60,834 nt of DNA from Coprobacillus sp. CAG:698. Its GTDB lineage: Bacteria; Bacillota_I; Bacilli_A; ML615J-28; CAG-698. Location: the NCBI GenBank assembly GCA_000431235.1, contig HF988700.1:1-60834 (forward strand). The letters are read 5' to 3'. The notes under the pieces are model-generated. The model saw only the letters and a program-made list of their open reading frames with translations. It had not been told where the DNA came from and searched no databases. The position numbers and the translations under genes are program-made. Shown piece by piece: positions 54,616-60,834 of this stretch; position 1 is the first letter of the stretch; each line of letters opens with the position of its first letter.

Positions 54616-54629
54616 GTAAATCGTTTTCA
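54616..54629 (-). promoter_or_regulatory. cre-like / LacI-family operator upstream of 54745
   Basis: On the - strand, TGAAAACGATTTAC matches the cre consensus with one mismatch and shares the TGAAAACG half with the site at 16234. It lies ~30 bp upstream of the -35 box. Confidence 0.4.
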
Positions 54630-54657
54630 CTTTTTTTATTTTTTAACTTATTAATTG

Positions 54658-54686
54658 TTGACTTTACAATCATTTTTTATTATAAT
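54658..54686 (+). promoter_or_regulatory. Strong promoter of 54745 lipoprotein gene
   Basis: TTGACT (54658-54663), 17 bp, TATAAT (54681-54686); the best housekeeping match in the window. Confidence 0.85.
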
Positions 54687-54744
54687 ATGTATGTAAACTT
54701 TTTTAAGTTAAACAAAAATCTATAAAGAGAAAGGAAAGAAATTT

Positions 54745-57700
54745 ATGTTTAAACACGTAAAAAAGGCGTTTCTTTTAATTGCTCTTGTTCTTGTAAGCGT
54801 TTTAGCGTTTGCATGTGGCGACGAGATTAATAAAGAAACATGTAAGGATTATTGCGATCCTGCTGCTAGCAAGGAAACTTGCAAAGACTACTGTGATCCT
54901 TCAGCAAGTAAAGACACATGTAAAGACTACTGTGACCCTGCTGCAAGTAAAGACACATGTAAAAATTATTGTGAAAAACCAAATTATCAAAGCTGTAAAG
55001 AATTCATTACAAAAGATAATTGTAAAGAACACATCAATGAAGATAATTGTAATGAAAAAGGTTATGGTCCTAATGCAGAAAACTGTAAAGAATACGCTCC
55101 AATCGTAGCTCCTACAGAATTCTTACTATTAGAAGACTTTGCTAATATAGATGAACCTATGACAATGTCTGTTGAGGATTTCTTACCTCTTGACAATGAA
55201 AATGTTTATAAAGGTTTATATTGGTATTCTTCTGATGAAGAAGTTGCAACTGTTGGTCAAGATGGTGTAATCACTGCTCACAGACCTGGTGTTACAACTA
55301 TTACTGCAGTTTCAGTATTAGACTCAAATGTTAAGAGTTCTGCAACATTAACTGTTAGAGATAACAGAGCTGATGAATATGCAGCACTTGAAGAAGAAGC
55401 AAAAGAAATGTTAAGTCAAATTCCAGTTTATGCTTCTGAATCATTTGATTTCCCTAAACCATGGAATAAGACTGTTGAAATGACAGTTACTAATTCAGAT
55501 CAACAAGAAGTTTCTGGTTTCGTTTATCCTGAAAAACTTGAAAAGGATATGACAGTTACTTATCAAATCACATTAAAACTTGGAACAACTGAGAAAAAAA
55601 TTGATGTTAAGATTTGGGCTGTTAAAGATGCAAAAGACAATGTTGTTAACAGATTAAATGCTGCTGTTACAGCTGCTGAAACATTAATTCAAGATTATAT
55701 TAATGGTGCATTAGTTGATCAAAACTTATTATTCCCAACTACTATTTATGGAGCATCATTAACATGGGATAGTGCATTACCAAATAAGATTTCTGATGAA
55801 GGTAAATATACTCGTCAATTAGATGACACTCCAGTTACTGTTAACTTAGTTGCAAAATGTGGAGATAACGCTAAATCTAATGATTATAGATTAGTTGCAA
55901 AAGGTTATACTAAAGAAGAAAAAATCGCTTATATTTTAAACGAAGGTTCTTTAGCACAAGTTGCTGGTAAAGAAGTTGCTACAAGCATCGTTCTTCCTGC
56001 ATTCGATAGCAAATTCAAAGCTGCTTTAACATATACTTCAAATAAACCTGAAGTTATGGATAATACTGGTAAATTAGTTGCTCCTGTAACTGAAAAGACA
56101 GAAGTTGAATTTACTGTTAATATTGATTATTCATTCTCTAAGAATTATGCATTCAAAGAAGATGCAAAATTTGTTGTAACTGTAGTTCCTCAAAATGAAG
56201 CTGCAAAAGCTGCTGAAGAATGGTTACAATCTAGCGAATTTAAATCACTTGTTAACTTTGCATATGGTACTGAAAAAGGTAACGTATTAGATGTTCCTAC
56301 TAAGTATACAATGGGTGAAGTTGAATACGAAGTTAAATGGGATGTAACTCCTGCTATTGTTGCTCCTAAATATTTAGCTGATGAAAAAGAAGAAGCTGAC
56401 AGAGTTATGAGCGCATTCGTTCTAACTGAAGAAGGCAAACCTGAACTAGTAGTTCAATACTTAAGATATACTCAAGTTCCAATTAAAGCTACATTCGCTA
56501 AAGACGGCGTTGAAGCTACAATTGCTTTAGTATTAAATATTGGTGCGTCTACAGATGCAACTGCTATTTATACTGCAACTTGGGAAAGTGATGACCAAAA
56601 AGATGGCTCATTAAATCAACGTACAGGTGCATGGGATTGTGTTTCTAATGCCAGTCACTTTGATAAGGCTGTTGGTTATGTAGCTAGAAGATTAGGTTAT
56701 GGATATTGGTCTGGATATAAAGTAGCTGCTCAATTCAATGGTGCAAACTATGAATACTTCAATTTGGATTATATGTATTGGGAAGTTGCTGAGGATAAAG
56801 ATGGCAATATTGTAAAAGTTCCACTATCTCTATTCAATAATGCTGGTGATATGGGTGGTAACTGGGGTTGGTTCATGAAGAACACAACTAACCATGATAT
56901 TTTTATCGAAGTTGGTACTTATGGTGCAACTGGTCAAAACTATAAAGGAAGCGAAGAAGCTGTTACAACATTAGGATCAAGATTAAGTTGGTCTATGGAT
57001 GGATATGCATTAGGATTCGTTGCTGATAAAGATGGTAACGTATTACATGGTGCTGGTTCTAACAAACTTCAAACTTCTATGCCAAAAGAAAACCTTGTAG
57101 AAGTTGGATCTGAAGCAGCTAAATATTTAGTTGGCGATACAACAACTAAAGGATCTAAAGTTCATTACTTCGTAGTTCCTGCTGGTGGATATGCAATGAG
57201 CTGGAAATATCAATTCTACGGCGTAGGCGATATTCATGCTGTTGAACCTTTCTGTAATGAAGGAACAAAAGTTGAAATTACTAAATATGGTGTTCATCCA
57301 CTTAACTCAACAAAAGCAACTACTGCAACAACAAGATTAACAAATGCAGAAACTGCAATTGCTAAAGGTGGAATTGACAACAACAAAGCAATCGAAAATA
57401 ACTTAATTGAAGCTAGAAATATTTATAATAATGATTTATTCGGAATCACTAAAGAAAAAGTATTCGAAGCTGCAAGACTTGAAGCTGCTGAAACTGCATA
57501 TGCTGCAATGTTAGATGCAGAATTAAATCTAATCCTTTCTAAAGAAGGACAAACATTACCAGAAGGCGAAAAACCATTCGTTACTCAAATGGGTGAAATG
57601 TATACTCGTCTACAAAAATTAACTTCAGAAATTATTGCTAAATTAACTGCAAAAGCTGCATTTGATGCTAAATATGATGAACTTTCTAAGATTGAATTAA

Positions 57701-59424
57701 CAGTAACTTTAGATTATAATGGTGGATATGCTAAAGGTTTATACTCTGGCGAAGATTTCGATATCGTAATCCCTCAATTATTATCTGATATTTATGATTG
57801 GTTCATTGAACAAGGTGCATTCAAGAAGAAAGTTGATGGAGATGGAAATCTAGTTGATGATCCTGAAGGTGTAGTTCCTTCTCGTGAAGAATTCAATAAT
57901 GCATACTTTGGAAACAATTATGCTAAATATGCTACTACAGTTTTAACTCATTATCTATTTACTCCTAAATATGAAAGTGATAAGACTACTCTAAATGAAA
58001 ACTATCATGATGTTATCGAAGGAACAACTAAGTTCTTCAATAGTGAAAAATATCATGATAAGTGGATTGATATTATGGATTTCGTTGATGAAGCTACAAG
58101 AAAAGGTAACATGAGTGGACAAGATGCATGGGGCCGTTGCAACGAAATTTCACAACCTGCTAAATGGTCTAGTGAAGATCTAGTAAGCTATGGTGGAAAA
58201 CAAGTTACAATTACTAATGCTGGTGCATTACTTGGTGCATATAGATTTGCTCAATATATCGCTGGTTCAATTGGTAAGACAGTTTATAAAGATCATATTC
58301 CAGCTGATCATTATGCTGCTATATTTGATAGACAACAAACTCAAGAAAGATTCTCAACTGTAATTTATCATTGCACAGATGGTAAAGTAGAACTTCCAAA
58401 AGCTGCTCATAAAGATGGTGCTGAATTTGCTGGTTGGTTCTTTGAAAATGGTGAACCTGCTGAAATCACTGGTGCATACTTCAAAGATGTAACTGTATAT
58501 GCAAAATGGAATCCTATCGTTGAAGAAAAAGTTGAACAAGTTGTTGGTGAAGATGTTGAAGCTGTATACTATGGCGCACCATTAGATACTGGCAAAAACT
58601 ATAAGAAGGCTACTCCAACAGGAACAATTAATGATCAAGTTAATGCTGTTGGTTTAAGTAAATATGCAATGGTTGTTGCAGGTAAGATGTTTATATTACC
58701 TAAGTTTGCTGCAATCGAATTAGGCAAAGATGCTACTGCTGATATTACATTAAGCAAAAAAGAAGAATTACAAGTTTATGGTACTGATGGCGCTGCTCAA
58801 AATAGTACTGGACTAATTTATGATGAAAAAACTGATACTGTAAAAGCTCAAAACTCTTATGGTCATGGTGCATTATATATTAACGCTGGTGAATTCAATG
58901 TTACAATTAGCCAAGCTAAATTAACTTATGGACGTGAGTTAAATGGTGCTGGCTACGGATACCATAGATATCATTTCGTTTATGATGCTGAAAAGAATTC
59001 ATACACTGGAAAACTAGTTAAATTTGAAGATTCTGTAACTTTAGCTAAGGGTGACTTATTATGGTGCCCAATGACTGCAGAAAGATGGTGCTTAGGTTTA
59101 ACTGATTGTGATGGTACAAGCGGTGTTAAAGGTGTTTTATCTGAAGGAATCGAAGCTAAACTAGTTGACATTAGTTCATTCTTACCAGTTGATGTTGAAT
59201 GGCATACAGTTAAATTTATTGATGGCGAAAGTGTTGTAAGTGCTCAATACTTAGAAAAAGGTCAAAAAGTTGCAAAACCTGCTGATCTAGTTCTTGCTGG
59301 ATATGACTTCATGGGCTGGAATACTGAAAAAGAAGCAACTGAAGGAATTGAAGTTGTTGAAGAATTAACAGAAGATGTTACTTATTATGCAATTTGGAAA
59401 AAGCAGATAAATTTGACAAAGTAA
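54745..59424 (+). CDS. Giant surface lipoprotein with Cys repeats, Big2 and InlB B-repeats (N-terminal part of split gene)
   Basis: The 1559-residue product has a lipoprotein signal (AFAC, Cys24) behind AAGGAAAG. Then come four 13-residue Cys repeats (30-80), a looser Cys-rich stretch to ~115, a Big2-type domain (~125-210), several beta-sandwich regions to ~600, a helical stretch (~870-1010), and two InlB/Listeria-type repeats (~1208-1256 and ~1490-1555; EFAGWFFENG, YDFMGWNTE). It ends at a frameshift in an A5 run (59398-59402); one extra A would continue into the 59394 frame as one protein of ~1950 residues. Likely an adhesin or polymer-binding surface protein. Confidence 0.85.
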   Translation: MFKHVKKAFLLIALVLVSVLAFACGDEINKETCKDYCDPAASKETCKDYCDPSASKDTCKDYCDPAASKDTCKNYCEKPNYQSCKEFITKDNCKEHINEDNCNEKGYGPNAENCKEYAPIVAPTEFLLLEDFANIDEPMTMSVEDFLPLDNENVYKGLYWYSSDEEVATVGQDGVITAHRPGVTTITAVSVLDSNVKSSATLTVRDNRADEYAALEEEAKEMLSQIPVYASESFDFPKPWNKTVEMTVTNSDQQEVSGFVYPEKLEKDMTVTYQITLKLGTTEKKIDVKIWAVKDAKDNVVNRLNAAVTAAETLIQDYINGALVDQNLLFPTTIYGASLTWDSALPNKISDEGKYTRQLDDTPVTVNLVAKCGDNAKSNDYRLVAKGYTKEEKIAYILNEGSLAQVAGKEVATSIVLPAFDSKFKAALTYTSNKPEVMDNTGKLVAPVTEKTEVEFTVNIDYSFSKNYAFKEDAKFVVTVVPQNEAAKAAEEWLQSSEFKSLVNFAYGTEKGNVLDVPTKYTMGEVEYEVKWDVTPAIVAPKYLADEKEEADRVMSAFVLTEEGKPELVVQYLRYTQVPIKATFAKDGVEATIALVLNIGASTDATAIYTATWESDDQKDGSLNQRTGAWDCVSNASHFDKAVGYVARRLGYGYWSGYKVAAQFNGANYEYFNLDYMYWEVAEDKDGNIVKVPLSLFNNAGDMGGNWGWFMKNTTNHDIFIEVGTYGATGQNYKGSEEAVTTLGSRLSWSMDGYALGFVADKDGNVLHGAGSNKLQTSMPKENLVEVGSEAAKYLVGDTTTKGSKVHYFVVPAGGYAMSWKYQFYGVGDIHAVEPFCNEGTKVEITKYGVHPLNSTKATTATTRLTNAETAIAKGGIDNNKAIENNLIEARNIYNNDLFGITKEKVFEAARLEAAETAYAAMLDAELNLILSKEGQTLPEGEKPFVTQMGEMYTRLQKLTSEIIAKLTAKAAFDAKYDELSKIELTVTLDYNGGYAKGLYSGEDFDIVIPQLLSDIYDWFIEQGAFKKKVDGDGNLVDDPEGVVPSREEFNNAYFGNNYAKYATTVLTHYLFTPKYESDKTTLNENYHDVIEGTTKFFNSEKYHDKWIDIMDFVDEATRKGNMSGQDAWGRCNEISQPAKWSSEDLVSYGGKQVTITNAGALLGAYRFAQYIAGSIGKTVYKDHIPADHYAAIFDRQQTQERFSTVIYHCTDGKVELPKAAHKDGAEFAGWFFENGEPAEITGAYFKDVTVYAKWNPIVEEKVEQVVGEDVEAVYYGAPLDTGKNYKKATPTGTINDQVNAVGLSKYAMVVAGKMFILPKFAAIELGKDATADITLSKKEELQVYGTDGAAQNSTGLIYDEKTDTVKAQNSYGHGALYINAGEFNVTISQAKLTYGRELNGAGYGYHRYHFVYDAEKNSYTGKLVKFEDSVTLAKGDLLWCPMTAERWCLGLTDCDGTSGVKGVLSEGIEAKLVDISSFLPVDVEWHTVKFIDGESVVSAQYLEKGQKVAKPADLVLAGYDFMGWNTEKEATEGIEVVEELTEDVTYYAIWKKQINLTK
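54832..54978 (+). repeat. 39-bp coding repeats (13-residue Cys motif, ~3.8 copies)
   Basis: Units start at 54832, 54871, 54910 and 54949, each encoding K(E/D)TCKDYCDPxAS or a variant. Two Cys per unit sit directly after the lipid-anchored Cys. Confidence 0.92.
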
Positions 59425-60584
59425 CTGTTAACGCTGCAACTGATGGAAACACTGAACAAGAATATGCTACACTTGCTGAAGCATTAAATCATGTAAAAGA
59501 AAATGCTGTTATTACTGTTTCTGAAGGAACTTATACTTTAGATAGTAAAATTGAAACAAGTGTACTTATCAAAGGACAAGGCGCTAGCAAAACTATTATC
59601 AATGTAGCAAAAGATGTTGCTGGAAATGTAGCTGCTGAGACTGTTAAATTTGATAGTTTGAGATTAGTTGGTATTGGTGCAGGAGTTGGTGGAACATATT
59701 TCCAAATAGCTGCTAATAATAAATTATTCTCAGTTGAAAATTCAATTGTAGAAAAAATGAATTCATTCTATAAAGGAAGAGTTACAGGTGCTGAAAGTTC
59801 AGCAACTTTCAAGAATGTTAAATTCTATGAAATTGGACAATTCATTACATGGGTTCAAGAATCTAATGTAACTTTAACTGTTGAAGGATGTGAAATTTCT
59901 AATTGCGGTCAAATTGATAGCCAATACGCTGCATTATTCAGAATTAGAAGAGGAACTGCTTTAATTAAAGGTAATGTATTCGTTAATGATCCTGTAAAAG
60001 TTCCTGCATTATTTGAAAGTGGCGCTGATGCAACTAAAGTTGAAGTTGTTGATAATATTTTCAAAAATGTTACAAAATATGTTAAGTTAAATGATGTTCC
60101 AAAACCATTAGTATTTGGTGCTAACTTATATTTAGATGCTGCAGATGCTGCATTAACAGAAGTACCTGCAACTATTACAGGTGCAGAAGTTACACCTGGA
60201 ACAGCTAAAACATTAAGTACTATTGGCTCAATGCAATTAACTAACTATGCAACTGGTTATGTAAATGGTACTGCTGTTTACTTATCTGGAAGTTATGCAT
60301 TCAATGCATATTATGAAAGAAGATTAGCTGTTAAATATGTTGGCGATGGCTTCTATGTTGCGGTTGGTGATTATAATACTGATTTAGTTTATGGAACTGA
60401 CTTTGATAATATAATTGCTATACATGGTGCTTGTACACATGCTGAAAAAGAAGCTTATACAACATTATTAAAAGGAATTGAAGCAGGAAATCTATTAAAA
60501 TTTGAAGGCAAAACATTTGAAGACATTCAAGGTTTAGCTAAAGGTGCTATTGATATTACTGTTAAATTCTATAAAGCTGCTTAA
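59394..60584 (+). pseudogene. Beta-helix C-terminal part of the 54745 lipoprotein, out of frame
   Basis: The frame opens near a TTG at 59394 with no ribosome site and overlaps the upstream stop by 31 nt. Its protein (ADKFDKVTVNAATDG...) continues the upstream one if one A is added at 59398-59402 (AIWKK then ADKFD). It contains a right-handed beta-helix of pectate-lyase/Pel-type repeats (~40-250: ATLAEALNHVKENAVITV, SVLIKGQGASKTII), like carbohydrate-active surface domains. As given it would be untranslated unless ribosomes or polymerase slip. Confidence 0.75.
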
Positions 60585-60593
60585 TAAAATTGC

Positions 60594-60627
60594 AAGGGTA
60601 AAACTTAGGTTTTACCCTTCTTTTTTT
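60594..60627 (+). terminator. Intrinsic terminator after split lipoprotein gene
   Basis: AAGGGTAAAAC pairs perfectly with GTTTTACCCTT around TTAG, then C and seven T. Its 3' arm overlaps the last codons of the - strand transposase fragment. Confidence 0.92.
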
Positions 60628-60834
60628 GTGAATGTGTTGCATAATACGAACATATAGAGTTAAAATGTCTTTTTAATTTGCTATAGCTTATGCGATTATT
60701 ACCATTCGAATCTATTATTGTGAATGAATTAATTATTTCATCTTTCCAGTTTAATAACATTCTACCTATGGTATTAAATGATTCAAGGGAAGAACTTAAG
60801 AAATCATTTATTAATTCTTCAATTTCAATTATGC
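60605..60834 (-). CDS. C-terminal fragment of ISL3-like transposase, cut by window edge
   Basis: On the - strand an open frame runs from the window end to TAA at 60605-60607 (76 codons visible). It encodes LLNWKDEIINSF followed by a NG-containing, Lys/Arg-rich tail, which resembles the C-terminus of DDE transposases of the ISL3/IS1165 kind (..NW..EIINSF..). The final ~30 residues are diverged from the usual NNxIKxIKR text and may be remodelled. It is the only - strand gene seen and marks a mobile-element boundary. No inverted repeat is identifiable inside the window. Confidence 0.5.
   Translation of the reverse strand, partial: IIEIEELINDFLSSSLESFNTIGRMLLNWKDEIINSFTIIDSNGNNRISYSKLKRHFNSICSYYATHSQKKKGKT

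Noticed and set aside
54832..54978. CRISPR-like array
   Set aside because: The 39-bp units are contiguous, in frame and coding, without spacers.
54809..55108. 99-codon + strand frame within the lipoprotein
   Set aside because: It is an alternate frame of the Cys repeats; repetitive composition explains it.
1..60834. TGA as tryptophan (mycoplasma-type code)
   Set aside because: Genes stop cleanly at TGA (7624, 40950) and Trp is encoded by TGG throughout.

Overview
The window is AT-rich and low in GC. Every supportable gene lies on the + strand except a transposase fragment at the right edge. TGA is used as a stop (for example at 7624-7626 and 40950-40952), so the code is the standard one, not the mycoplasma code. 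Purine-rich Shine-Dalgarno sites, TGN-TATAAT extended -10 promoters, stem-plus-T-run terminators and lipobox lipoproteins point to a low-GC Firmicute, probably an uncultured gut-type member of the Bacilli or relatives. That placement is inference.

Region 1 (1-5215) holds a family of Sel1-repeat proteins. There are four consecutive paralogues. The first runs off the left edge and may carry the end of a TIR domain. The second has lost an ATG start (ATA in its place). The third is broken by a one-base deletion. The fourth is intact.

Region 2 (5271-16155) is the most interesting part. It encodes a Vps4/katanin-type AAA+ ATPase with an N-terminal MIT-like hairpin, then helical proteins that resemble ESCRT-III subunits (7018, 7623, 8200, 10002, 10792). 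Five of these end in a similar C-terminal motif (hydrophobic, Asp, x, Ile, Arg/Lys...). A trypsin/HtrA-fold protease also appears to carry an MIT-like N-terminal domain. A large SF1 helicase with a degenerate nuclease domain follows. Five promoters in this block share a CTTGNA element placed exactly 29 bp upstream of an extended -10, which suggests one co-regulated system. I propose a bacterial ESCRT-III/Vps4-like membrane-remodelling or defence module.

Region 3 (16234-54576) is an amino-sugar and peptidoglycan-salvage block. It contains a GH20 hexosaminidase, two sets of CUT1 sugar permeases, solute-binding lipoproteins (two fused to Big2 Ig-like repeats), YIP1-like, NHL/TPR and DUF5696-like surface proteins, two NagZ-type GH3 enzymes, NagB, a double-GNAT acetyltransferase, a BMP/Nup-type nucleoside ABC transporter, a YesL-like membrane protein, NamZ (DUF1343), MupG (DUF871), AnmK, MurQ and a serine hydrolase. 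The hydrolases lack signal peptides, so muropeptide sugars appear to be imported and degraded in the cytoplasm. The inferred flow is MurNAc-GlcNAc cleavage by NamZ/NagZ, MurNAc-6-P handling by MupG, AnmK and MurQ, and GlcN-6-P deamination by NagB into glycolysis. No CUT1 ATPase is encoded, so a shared MsmX-like ATPase elsewhere is likely.

Region 4 (54616-60834) is a very large Cys-repeat/Big2/InlB-repeat surface lipoprotein whose beta-helix C-terminus is separated by a one-base frameshift, followed by a terminator and the C-terminal end of an ISL3-like transposase on the - strand. There is no gene-free stretch longer than 300 bases. I saw no tRNA, rRNA or CRISPR array.
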